The translations under genes were made by a program, and so were the position numbers. Shown one piece after another: positions 23,901 to 37,300 of a DNA stretch of 64,000 nucleotides (positions are counted from its first letter, which is position 1; the number at the start of each line of letters is the position of its first letter). The DNA comes from Serripes groenlandicus. Lineage: Eukaryota > Mollusca > Bivalvia > Cardiida > Cardiidae. Under the pieces are notes generated by a model. The model ran no database searches and had not been told where the DNA came from. It worked only from the letters and a program-made list of their open reading frames with translations. Location: contig JASEVX010000099.1 in NCBI GenBank assembly GCA_031761405.1, positions 496,001 through 560,000 on the forward strand. Direction: 5' to 3'.

Positions 23901-26900
23901 CATTGCATTGACTTTTGTCAAACGTTGCAAAGTAGTATTTAAAAAACCACTGAAAAAGACAGAAGATGTCTTATTGCATCTGTTAACAGTGAAGCATGTG
24001 CATATGTACTGACTAACTGGAGTTTTCATGTTCTGCTTTACTATAGTAGAGGCATTAATGTAAACTCTGACACAAATCCAGAATTAATGAAGCCATATTT
24101 TTAGTCCCCTACCGGCGTGCCGAAGGGGACTTTTAGGTTTGCACTCCGTCCATCTGTCAGTCAGTCCATCTGTCAGTCAGTCCGACAAATCAGTTTTCCG
24201 CACTTTTTTTCTACATGCATTGAGATATTGAGCTGAAATTTTGTATATGGCTTTGTAATCATGTGTCACAGATCAAGTTCGCATTTCATGGGATTTCGTC
24301 AATTTTTTTATGAGTTATGCCCCTTTTTGGACTTAGAATATTAATAAATCAGTTTTCCGCACTTTTTTTCTACATGCATTGAGATATTGAGCTGAAATTT
24401 TGTATATGGCTTTGTAATCATGTGTCGCAGATCAAGTTCGCGTTTCATGGGATTTCGTCAATTTTTTTATGAGTTATGCCCCTTTTTGGACTTAGAATAT
24501 TAATAAATCAGTTTTCCACACTTTTTTTCTACATGCATTGAGATATTGAGCTGAAATTTTGTATATGGCTTTGTAATCATGTGTCACAGATCAAGTTCGC
24601 GTTTCATGGGATTTCGTCATTTTTTTATGAGTTAAAGCATGCTTTATTGTCTTGATAACCTTAAATATTGAGTTGCTATGACAACAGAAACCAAGTCAAA
24701 ACGTGCAAACCGGTAGGGGATTATGGTATTGCTTGCAATCCTACAGTTACTTGTTTTAAATACCGTGTACCTTTAATTTACACAATTCTGTGATATCGTT
24801 TGAAGTAGAAATAGTAGACTGTTCTTAGTTTTGTTCGGATTATGATTATACTAACCTATACTACATTATTTATTTTTATTGTCTGTTTATTTATTTATTG
24901 GGGTTTTACGCCAATTTTAACGTTATTTCAGTTTTATTACGGCGACAGTTCACTTATTCATGATCCCTGGGTAAACAAACCAGTACTAGGCTAGAAAATG
25001 TGCCTTGCCTAAAGGAACTCCACCATGACCGTAGTGCCGCGACTGGAGATCGAACCCGGGACACCCGATTTCGAAATCCCCGACGCTAACCACTCGACCA
25101 CAGCGGATTCCTATATTGTCTGTTTACATAAAGGTTTTGGAGATTTATTTTCACTGTAGATTAACCATGGTGTATGAAATGTTATATACAGTGGTGAAAA
25201 ATCCTAAAATTATCCAATGCCAGAGTGACACAAAAGTATTAATGATGAACTTGTAGTTTGAATATTTGACCTGTATTTGACTTCAAAGAGTTCCTGGATT
25301 CATAGATAGCACAATGTGCAATTTGGCTGCCATCAGGATTTTGATACATTTCTGACTTTACTTAGGTTTTCACAGTAGCCAACACTTAACCCTTTCCCAC
25401 ATACATGTACATATATTTTCTGACATCTCTGCAGCAGATGACTTTTGAAAACATTGTTGTAAAAAAGAAAAAAAAAATGCTCATAATAAGCAATTTCCCC
25501 TTTTACCACAATGTTTTCAATTTTATACATTTATCAATCTACCTGTCATTTACTAAGGTTTGTCATTTTTATGCATAAATGTCTTCAAAGTTGTCTAATG
25601 CAGAATCGTTGTTTGGTGGAAAGGTTCAATAAGTCTGACATATCAGTTAACAAAGTCTTTCTTTTATTTTCATAGCAACAAATATAGAAAGAGCTGCGAA
25701 GATCATTGGGACTGACAGAGACAATGGACAAGCAGGGAACAAAGTGTGAGTAACCCAACTTCTTCCTGAACACTTTCCCACAAACAGATCTATGAAATTC
25801 AATGCATCTGCAGTAGATGACTTTTGAAAAAACTGGGAATTTTTGTCAAATCCTTTTAAATTTGACAACCAAATATCTATAACTATAAGGACACTGTTAA
25901 CCCTTTCCCTTATACGACAATTCTGCAGGAGACGACTTTGAAAATATTTTGTCAAAAAATCAAAAATCTCTGTAATTGAATGGATAACCTATGACTAAAA
26001 GTGGAAAAGATTGTGGCAAAAGGAGAAATTGCTCGTTTTGAGCAATTTCTTCCTTTGTCACTATGTTTTCAAAAAGCTGTCTGCTGCAGAGGCGTCAGAA
26101 AGCATCTATATGAGGGAAAGGAATTCAATCTGATCTGAACAGTAAATACTGAAAAAATCTTTCGACAGTAGGTGTATGTGTGGCTGGGCTCTTATATTGT
26201 TTACTGACTGAATGAGCTTTACAGGTGATAAAGAAAGAACATAGACTTAGATAAGGATGAGTAGACCAATCTTTTTCAGTCCTTATCTTACTACAAATGT
26301 CCTAAATACGAGAATATACAAGAACATTATTTGTTTAATTGGTGTAATGCCCCAAATACAGAAGCCAGCTTACATAATATACATCGAAGTGATACGGTAA
26401 TCAAGCAAAGTTAATAAAAACTAAGTACCGGTAGTTGTGTATATATCATTTGATGAATGATTGTGAAAGTAACAGATGAGTGAGTGATTAAAGGGAAACA
26501 ACTGTAACTTTTATTGTATTATTATTTGTATATTGTTATTTGGGCCAGATGTTTATTGAATTGAAATAAAACCATCTACAGTCAAACCTGTACTACCGAC
26601 CACCTGGTATAACCGACCCCCTGGTGTAAGCGACCACATTGAACTCCCCCGATGTTTTTTAGTCATAAACTAACCAGTTACCTGCAATAAGCGAGATCCT
26701 GCTGTCTGCGACCAACGGACACTAAAACCATTCCCTTTTTAATAAAAATCCACGGTTTAGCGACCTTAAATCTAACAGTCAAATAATTCTAACACAACTG
26801 TCGCGTGTAAACCACACAGGTTTAAATTATCATCAAGCTAAAGGTGTTACATGTAAAATTACCCGAGGTCAAATTCTGCAGACGTGTATTAGAGTGGGTA

Positions 26901-28417
26901 AAAACCGATAATTGCGTTGTTAGCAGTTTGTATTTAATACACTTTAGCTACAGTTATTGTCTTTGTTACGACTCTCAAATACTGCAGATGTATCACAGTG
27001 GTAAAAGCCAATAATTGCATGTTTATCAGTTTGTACTTAATACACTTTAACGTCAATTATTGACTGTGTTAAATCACCCCGTGGATATTTTTGGGATTGT
27101 TTGTGGATTAATTATGACAATTTTGGTCCGACTTTTTAGCTCTTCGTGCATAGGTGAGCTATTGTGATCACATTTTGTCCGGCGTCCGTGCGTCGTGCGT
27201 CGTCCGTCGTCCATCGTCAACATTTGAGCTTGTTAACACTCTACGGGCTACATTTTGCATCCAATCTTCATGAAAGTTTATCAGAACGTTCATCTCCATA
27301 AAATCTTGGACAAGTTCTTAAAAATATCTAGGTCAAGTTCGAATATGGGTTATGCCGGGTCAAAAACTAGGTCACTAGGTCAAATTGAAAGAAAATCTTG
27401 TTAACACTTTTGATGCCACATTTTTTGCTGCAGCAGCTTGAAATTTGGTCAGAATGTTTGTCTTAAATATATCTAGGTCAAGTTCAAATATGGGTCATAT
27501 TGGGTCAGAAACTAGGTCACCAGGCCAAATTGAGGGAAAATCTTGTTAACTCTGTAAAAGCTGCATTTTTTGCTTCAGCAATTTGAAATTTGGTCAGAAT
27601 GTTTGTATAAATGATATCTAGGCCAAGTTCGGATATGGGTCATGCCGGGTTAAAAACTAGGTCACTAGACCAAATTGAAGGGTTATCATGTTAACACTCT
27701 GGATACTGCATTTTTAATTTCAGCATGATAAAACTTTATCAGAATGTTTTTCTTGATGATATGTAGGCCCAGTTTGAATATGGGTCATGCTGGATCAAAA
27801 ACTAGGTCACTAGATCAAATTGAAGGAAAATCTTGTGAACACTTTGTAAGCCGCATTGTTTGCTTCAGCAGCTTGAAATTTGGTCAGAATGTTTGTCTGA
27901 ATTATATCTAGGTCAAGTTCAAATATGGGTCATATTGGATCAGAAACTAGGTCAATAAAGGAAAATATTGTTCAAACTCCGGAGGCCGCATTTTTACTTT
28001 GAGCAAGTTGAAACTTAGTCAGAATGTTGTCTTGATGATATCTAGTCCATGTTGGAATATGGGTCATATCAGGTAAAAAATATAGATCACTAGGCCAAAT
28101 GAAGGAAAGTATTGTTAACACTGTGGAAGTTGTATTCAGAATAATTGTCTTGATGTGTTTTGCATTGCAGTACATTGTATAATTAAGGTGAGCGATCCAG
28201 GGCCATCATGGCCCTCTTGTTTATCTCTTTAATTGGATCTGTGTTTGTTTTTTGCTTTCTAATGGTGATAGCACGTTTATTTAATCGGCTCTTTTATTAG
28301 ATTTAATTAGCAAATCTGTGGACACTCAAAGATTTTAAACCTGACAATGTCTTTAAATGACTCCTTAAATAATTATGTCTCCTCCCTCCGGAGGAGACAT
28401 ATTGCTTTTGCCTGCGC

Positions 28418-28449
<32 letters not shown>

Positions 28450-31400
28450 CGTCTGTCTGTCTGTCCGTCTGTCTGTCCGTCTGTCTGTCAGGGCGTCCAC
28501 ATTTCTTGTCCGGCCTTTATCTCACAACCCCTTGGCCACATTTCTATGAAACTTCACAGGAGTCATCGGTACAACGTCTAGTTGCGCATATTACGAGGGC
28601 GTTTAATTTGACCTACTTTTGGATGAGTTATTGCCCTTTCTTAAAATTGCCATTTCATTCTTGTCCGGCCTTCATCTCACAACCCCTTTGCCACATTTCT
28701 ATGAAACTTCACAGGATTCATCGGTACAACGTCTAGTTGTGCATATTACGAGGGCGTTTAATTTGACCTACTTTTGGATGAGTTATTGCCCTTTTTAGCT
28801 CACCTGTGCACGAAGTGCTCAAGGTGAGTTATTGTGATCGCCCTATGTCCGGCGTCCGTCGTCCGTCAACATTTTCTCCTCTGTAACCGGTGGGTCAACT
28901 GGGATGAAACTTCACAGAAAGCATCCTCTCAATGTCCTCACCAGAATTCCTTAAAATTTTCGGGATCCATGCATAATTCTGGTTTCCATGGCAACGAAAT
29001 GAAAAAACTTCAAAATTCTTAAAAAATCTTCTCCTCCGAAAGTGTCAGGCCGATTTTCAAATAATTTTGTAGAAATGTTCCTCGGGTGACCCTCTATCAG
29101 ATTCCTTCAAGCCATGTTGATTGGTCGAAAAACATGGCCGCCAGGGGGGGGCGGGGCTATTTTTCCTTATATGGCTATAGTGCAAACTTAAAAAATCTTC
29201 TCCTCCGAAAGTGTCAGGCCGATTTTCAAATAATTTTGTAGAAATGTTCCTCGGGTGACCCTCTATCAGATTCCTTCAAGCCATGTTGATTGGTCGAAAA
29301 ACATGGCCGCCAGGGGGGGCGGATCTATTTTTCCTTATATGGCTATAGTGAAAACTTAAAAAATCTTCTTCTCCAAAAGTGTCAGGCCGATTTTCAAATA
29401 AATTTGTAGAAATGTTCCTTGGGTGACCCTCTATCAGATTCCTTCAAGCCATGTTGATTGGTCTAAAATCATGGCCGCCAGGGGGGCGGGGCCTTTTTGC
29501 CTTATATAGCTATATTGCAAACTTAAAAAATCTTCTCCTCCAAAAGTGTCGGGCCGATTTTCAAATAATTTTGTAGAAATGTTCCTTGGATGACCCTCTA
29601 TCAGATTCCTTCAAGCCATGTTGATTGGTAAAAAAACATGGCCGCCAGGGGGCGGGGCTATTTTGCCTTTTATTGCTATAGTGAAAACTTAAAAAATCTT
29701 CTCCTTCAAAAGTGTCAGGCCGATTTTCAAATAATTTTGTAGAAATGTTCCTAGGGTGACCCTCTATCAGATTCCTTAAAGCCAAGTTGATTGGTTGGAA
29801 ACTATGCCCGCCAGATGGCGGGGCTTATATAGCTAAAATGAAAAAAAAAATCAGGTGAGCGATTCCAGGGCCATCATGGCCCTCTTGTTTTAAAATTGCC
29901 ATTTCATTCTTGTCCGGTCTTCATCTCACAACCCCTTTGCCACATTTCTATGAAACTTCACAGGAGTCATCGGTACAACGTCTAGCTGCGCATATTACGA
30001 GGGCGTTTAATTTGACCTACTTTTGGATGAGTTATTGCCCTTTTTTAGATCACCTAGAGCCAAAGGCTCAAGGTGAGCTATTCTGATCACTTTTTGTCCG
30101 TCTTACGTCGTCCGTCGTCGTCCGTCGTTAACATTTAGATCATCTCCTCCTTAACCACTTGACCAATTTCAACCAAACTTCACAGGAATGTTCCTTTGGT
30201 GAACCTCTTTAAAAATTGTTCAAAGATTTAAATTCCATCGAGAACTTTGGTTGCCGCGGCAACAGAAAAGGGGAAAATTGCCAAATCTTAAAAAATCTTC
30301 TTGTCCAAAAGTACTGGCCCGATTTAAAAATTATTTTGCACAAATGTTCCTTGGGGTACCCTCTACCAAGATTGTTCAAATATTTCCGATCCGTTGAAAA
30401 ACATGGCCGCCAGGGGGCGGAGCTTATTTTCCTTATATGTGCATTGTTAAAACTTTAAAAATCTTCTTGTCCAGAAGTACTGGCCCGATTTGACAATTAT
30501 TTTGCACAAATGTACATTGGGGCACCCTTTACCAAGATTGTTCAAAAATTTCCGATCGGTTGAAAAACATGGCCGCCAGGGGGCGGAGCCTGTTTTCCTT
30601 ATATGTGCATTGTTAAAATTTTAAAAATCTTCTTGTCAAAAAGTACTGGCCCGATTTGAAAATTGTTTTGCACAAATGTTCCTTGGGGCACCCTTTACGA
30701 AGATTGTTCAAATATTTCCGATCCGTTGAAAAACATGGCCGCCAGGGCGTGGAACTTGTTTTCCTTATATGTGCATTGTTAAAACTTAAAAAATCTTCTT
30801 GTCCAAAAGTACTGGCCCGATTTGAAAATTATTTTCCACAAATGTTGATTGGGGCACCCTTTACCAAGATTGTTCAAATATTTCCGATCGATTGAAAAAC
30901 ATGGCCGCCAGGGGGTGGAGCCTGTTTTCCTTATATGTGCATTGTTAAAATTTTAAAAATCTTCTTGTCAAAAAGTACTGGCCCAATTTGAAAATTATTT
31001 TGCACAAATGTTCCTTGGGGCACCCTTTACCAAGATTGTTCAAATATTCCCGATCCGTTGAAAAACATGGCCGCCAGGGCGCGGAGCTTGTTTTCCTTAT
31101 ACGTGCATTGTTAAAACTTAAAAAAACTTCTTGTCCAAAAGTACTGGCCCGATTTGAAAATTATTTTCCACAAATGTTCATTGGGGCACCCTTTACCTAG
31201 ATTGTTCAAATATTTCCGATCGGTTGAAAAACATGGCCGCCAGGGGGCGGAGCCTGTTTTCCTTATATGTGCATTGTTAAAATTTTAAAAATCTTCTTGA
31301 CCAAAAGTACTGGCCCGATTTGAAAATTATTTTGCACAAATGTTCCTTGGGGCACCCTTTACCAAGATTGTTCAAATATTTCCGATCCGTTGAAAAACAT

Positions 31401-34345
31401 GGCCGCCAGGGGGCGAAGCTTGTTTTCCTTCTACGTGCATTGTTAAAACTTAAAAAATCTTCTTGTCCAAAAGTACTTGCCCGATTTGAAAATTATTTTC
31501 CACAAATGTTCATTGGGGCACCCTTTACCAAGATTGTTCAAATATTTCCGATCGGTTGAAAAACATGGCCGCCAGGGGGCGGAGCCTGTTTTCCTTATAT
31601 GTGCATTGTTAAAATTTTAAAAATCTTCTTGACCAAAAGTACTGGCCCGATTTGAAAATTATTTTGCACAAATGTTCCTTGGGGCACCCTTTACCAAGAT
31701 TGTTCAAATATTTCCGATCGGTTGAAAAACATGGCCGCCAGGAGGAGGAGCTTGGTTTTTTTTTGTTAAAATTTTAAAAATCTTCTTGTCCAAAAGTACT
31801 GGCCCAATTTGAAAATTATTTTGCACAAATGTTTCTTGGGACACCCTTTACCAAGATTGTTCAAATATTTCCGATCGGTTGAAAAACATGGCCGCCAGGG
31901 TTGCTGCAGCATCAGAAAGGGGGCAAAATGTCCAAGCTTTAAAAGTTCTTGTCTGATATTAAGGAAATTGAATATAAATCCTACTTCAGTGATCCTCTAC
32001 ATTTAATTTGTTCAAGCTGTTTTGATTAGTTACAAAATCATAGCAACCTCGCGTCATCACAAAAGGGGTAAATTGAACTTTTAGCTACAAATGACAACTC
32101 CTACCATTCCACTTGACCAATTTCAATGTTACTTCACAGGAATGTTCCTTTGATGGTCCTCTTTCAAAATTGTTCAAATACTTGCATTCTGTGTAGAACC
32201 TTTGTTGCTGCAGCATCAGAAATTGAGAAAGCTCTTGTTAGATTTCAAGATAAAAATGGACTATTTCCACTCCTTGCAGTTTCATTTGAACTCCTGATCA
32301 AATTTTCACAGATATTTGCAGTTAAATATTTGCTTCTAATTAACTATCATTCAGGTGATCGATTTTAGGGCCATCTTGGCCCTCTTGTTTAAAATTGCCA
32401 TTTCATTCTTGTCCGGCCTTCATCTCACAACCCCTTTGCCACATTTCTATGAAACTTCACAGGAGTCATCGGTACAACGTCTAGTTGCGCATATTACGAG
32501 GGCGTTTAATTTGACCTAATTTTGGTTGAGTTATTGCCCTTTTTCAGATCACCAGAGCCGAAGGCTCAGGTGAGCTATTCCTATCACTTTTTGTCCGTCG
32601 TCCGTCGTCCGTCCGTCCGGCGTTAACTTTTAGCTTAAACATCATCTCCTCCCAAACTCCAAGGACAATTTCCGTGAAACATCACAGGACTGTTCCTCTG
32701 GTTGGCCTCTTTCAAAGTTGTTCAAAGATTTAAATTCCATTGAGAACTTTGGTTGCTGCGGCATCAGAAAGGGGGCAAAAGGTCCAAACTTTAAAAATCT
32801 TCTCCTCCGAATCTGCCTGTCAGATTCAAATATAATTTGGTAGAAATGTTCATTGGGTGACCCTCTATAAAAATTGTTCAAGCCATACTGATTGGTCGAA
32901 AAACATGGCAGTTAGGCGGCATCAAAAAAGGGGCAAAATGACAAAATTTGAAAATTCCATTTTTATGCAAATGCTTGTCTGATTTAAAGAAAATATAATA
33001 TGAATCTTACTGTAATGATCCTCTTTTTAATTTGTTTAAGCCGTTTTGATTGGTTACACAATCATAGCAACCAGGTGTCATCACAAAAGGGGTAAATTGA
33101 ACTTTTAGCTACAAATGACAACCATCTCCTACCATTCCAATAGACCAATTACCACAAAACATCACAGGAATGTTCCTTTGGTGGTCCTCTTTGAAAATTG
33201 TTCAAAGATTAAAATTCCAATGAGAACTTTGGTTGCTGCGGCATCAGAAAGGGGACAAAAGGTCCAAACTTTAAAAATCTTCTCCTCCGAATCTGCCTGT
33301 CAGATTCAAATATAATTTGGTAGAAATGTTCCTTGGGTGACCCTCTATAAAAATTGTTCAAGCCATACTGATTGGTCGAAAAACATGGCAGTCAGGCGGC
33401 ATCAGAAAAGGGGCAAAATGACAAAATTTGAAAATTCCATTTTTATGAAAGTGTTTGTCTGATTTTAAGAAAATATAATACGAATCTTACTGTAATGATC
33501 CTCTTTTTAATTTGTTTAAGCCGTTTTGATTGGTTACACAATCATATCAACCAGGCGTCATCACAAAAAGGGTAAATTGAACTTTTAGCTACAAATGACA
33601 ACCAACTCCTACCATTCCAATAGACCAATTTCCACAAAACATCACAAGAATGTTCCTTTGGTGGTCCTCTTTCAAAATTGTTCAAAGATTTAAATTCCAT
33701 TGAGAACTTTGGTTGTTGCGGCATCAGAAAGTGAGAAAAATACCCAAATTTTAAAATCCTTTTCCTACATAATCTACTTGTGCGATTGCAAGATAATTTG
33801 GTAGAAATGTTTCTTAAGTGACCCTCTAAATAAACTGTTGAAGCCATATTGATTTCGTTGAAAAACAGGGCAGCAAGGCGTCATCAGGAAAGGTGCAAAA
33901 TGACAAAAACTTTATAATTCCATTCTTATTAAAGTTCTTGTTAGATTTCAAGATATAAATGGCCTTTACTGATAAGCTGTTTCTTGAGAAGTGTCCACTC
34001 CTTTCAGTTTCATTTGCACTCCCTGATAAAAATTTCCAGATATTTGCAGTTAAATATTTGCTACTAATTTACTATCAATTAGGTGATCGATTTAGGGCCA
34101 TCTTGGCCCTCTTGTTTAAAATTGCCATTTCATTCTTGTCCGGCCTTCATCTCACAACCCCTTTGCCACATTGCTATGAAACTTCACAGGAGTCATCGGT
34201 ACAATGTGTTGTTGCGCATATTACGAGGGCGATTAATTTGACCTACTTTTGGATGAGTTATTGCCCTTTTTGTGTCACCTGCGTAGCATGGTAGGCACTT
34301 AGGGATAACTTTTTTTTTTATCCGGCGTCTGTCCGTCCGTCCGTC

Positions 34346-34380
<35 letters not shown>

Positions 34381-37300
34381 CTGTCTGTCCGTAACACTTT
34401 TTCTTCACGTTTTCAAATAACTTTTTTTCTACTCAAAGGATTAGATTGAAACTTATGACAAATGTTTATATCAATGTGTGTGATTGGTTCACAAAAGGGG
34501 GATAATCCAAATAATTGTATATCAGAGTTATTGCCCCTTTTCTGTCAAAAAATCTCACTTTTTCGTCACGTTTTCAAATAACTTTTTTTCTACTCAAAGG
34601 ATTAGATTGAAACTTATGACAAATGTTTATATCAATGTGTTTGATTGGTTCACAAAAGGGGGATAATCCAAATAATTTTATATCAGAGTTATTGCCCCTT
34701 TTCTGTCAAAAAATCTCACTTTTTCGTCACGTTTTCAAATAACTTTTTTTCTACTCAAAGGATTAGATTGAAACTTCTGACAAATGTTTATATCAATGTG
34801 TGTGATTGGTTCACAAAAGGGGGATAATCCAAATAATTTTATATCAGAGTTATTGCCCCTTTTCTGTCAAAAAATTAAATTTTCAAATAACTTTTTTTCT
34901 ACCCGAAGGATTGGATTGAAACTTCTGACAAATCTTTTCTGTCAAAAATTTAAATTTTCAAATAACTTTTTTTCTACTCAAAGGATTGGATTGAAACTTC
35001 TGACAAATGTTTATATCAATGTGTATGATGGGTTCACACAAAGGGGGATAATCCAAATATTTTTATATCAGAGTTATTGGCCCTTTTCTGTCAAAAATTT
35101 AATCTACTCAAAGGATTGGATTGAAACTACTGACAAATGTTTATATCAATGTGTATGATGGGTTCACAAAAGGGGGATAATCTAAATATTTTTATATCAG
35201 AGTTATTGCCCCTTTTCTGTCAAATATTCAAATTACTTTTTTTCTACTCAAAGGATTGGATTGAAACTTCTGACAAATGTTTATATCAATTTTTGTGATG
35301 GGTTCACAAAAGGGGGATAATCCAAATATTTTTTATATCAGAGTTATTGCCCCTTTTCTATCAAAAATTAAAATTTTCTGACAAGGCGCCGGCAGGTGAC
35401 ACACGTGCTCCGGGGAGCACTCCATTCTAGTTTTAAATTGCCATTTCATTCTTGTCCGGCCTTCATCTCACAACCCCTTTGCCACATTTCTATGAAACTT
35501 CACAGGATTCATCGGTACAACGTCTAGTTGCGCATATTACGAGGGCGTTTAATTTGACCTAATTTTGGTTGAGTTATTGCCCTTTTTTTAAAATTGCCAT
35601 TTCATTCTTATCCGGCCTTCATCTCACAACCCCTTTGCCACATTTCTATGAAACTTCACAGGAGTCATCAGTACAATATGTTGTTGCGCATATTACGAGG
35701 GCGTTTAATTTGACCTACTTTTGGATGAGTTATTGCCCTTTTTTTAAATTGCCATTTCATTCTTGTCCGGCCTTCATCTCACAACCCCTTGGCCACATTT
35801 CTATGAAACTTCACAGGAGTCATCGGTACAACGTCTAGTTGCGCATATTACGAGGGCGTTTAATTTGACCTAATTTTGGTTTAGTTATTGCCCTTTTTTT
35901 AAAATTGCCATTTCATTCTTGTCCGGCCTTCATCTCACAACCCCTTTGCCACATTTCTATGAAACTTCACAGGAGTCATTGGTACAATGTCTTGTTGCGC
36001 ATATTACGAGGGCGTTTAATTTGACCTACTTTTGGATGAGTTATTGCCCTTTTTTAAAATAAATCACTAACTGACAAAATACAGTCAGCCAGACAAATAC
36101 CCCTTGGGGGAGACATACGTTTTTCCCAAAAACAACCTCTAGTTTGTTTTTAGATGGACAGTCTTTGAAACAGAACACGATCAGTGACTTTTTTAGTAAG
36201 AAGTAGTGCTCTATTCTTCTACTGAACATACATGTACATATCCTTTTCATGTTATAGTTAAACAAAAACATCAAATAATAAATAACAATCAAGTTTGTGA
36301 TTAAATTTATATATGTTTTATTTATCAACTTACACTTTTGCAAATAAATATTATTAATATTGAAATAAAATATAAAATTAGAAGAACAACATAATGTTTA
36401 TTGTTATTTATTCTTTAATACCAATACATGTACATGTATAATGTAGTATACATAAGACCCAAAAAAAGAAAAATACATTTGTACCTCAATAAGAGACCAC
36501 CTGTCTTAAGAGACCACTTATAGCATTTCCCTTGGGTGGTCTCTTAATACAAGTTTGACTGTATATACTTTCTCAAATATTAAGAATTGTAGCCTTTCTC
36601 AACATAAAAGAAATTAACAGCAGATAGCTATGAAAACATTGAATCTCTTTAATTAAAAATTTATTTATTGAAAAGATTTGAAAACATTGTACAATAGAAG
36701 GAACTGCTCATTCAAACACTTGTTTTCAAGAGTTCAATTGTTGTCTGCTGCTTATACGTGAAAATGAGCCTGCATGAGGTATAGGTTAAACGCTATATTG
36801 TGGGTTCTCAAAAGAATTAGATCAATAAGACAATTTCTTTTGATTACCCCCCAAAATAAGGTTTGGGACTTGAAGTAGGCCCGATTGTCAACATCTCTGA
36901 TGGATACCTTTATTTTTTAGACACACAGTATCTATGGATACAAACAGCATTGTGGCTGAAACAACACGTCTCATGAAACAACTAGGCAAGAAAAGATTGG
37001 ACAGGGTAAATTATTTATAATGTCTAGATAAATGGGAGTGGACCGGCATTGTATTTATCTTACTAACCTACCAATCTCGTATGTTGTGGCTACTTAACCT
37101 TTTCCCACTTGCAGAATCAGTTTGACTTAATAGCTGCAGACGACATTTGAAAACATTGTGGCAAAAGGTGAAATTGCTCATGATGAGCAATTTCTCCTTT
37201 GGCCACAATGTTTTTAACTTGATTTAACAATTAAGCTATCTTTTATGGACATTTTTAAGGTTTTTTTCAGTATGTTTTTAAAGCCGTCTGCTGCAGATTG

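Larger units (their letters stand above)
28371..36145 (+). mobile_element. composite Helitron-like element hosting four others
   Basis: The outer element begins TATGTCTCCTCCCTCCGGAG (hairpin with GGAGACATAT), then (CTGT)n, then nine ~155-bp core units starting TTGCCATTTCATTCTTGTCC and ending GAGTTATTGCCC. It closes with GGGGGAGACATACG, which complements the 5' end, and a CTCTAGTTT terminus. Units 2, 3, 4 and 5 are each followed by a different inserted element. The 3' ~700 bp carries units 6-9 uninterrupted. It fills most of syntaxin intron 3. Confidence 0.85.

Noticed and set aside
30216..32006. Family of similar 65-80 residue frames
   Set aside because: They repeat because the DNA is a Helitron-like core repeat; no signal peptide or conserved codon pattern.
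34484..35158. Repeated 60-124 residue frames
   Set aside because: Core repeats of nested Helitron-like element 4.
36041..36343. 100-residue minus-strand frame
   Set aside because: Starts in intron 3 AT-rich sequence and runs into the end of the composite element; no domain.
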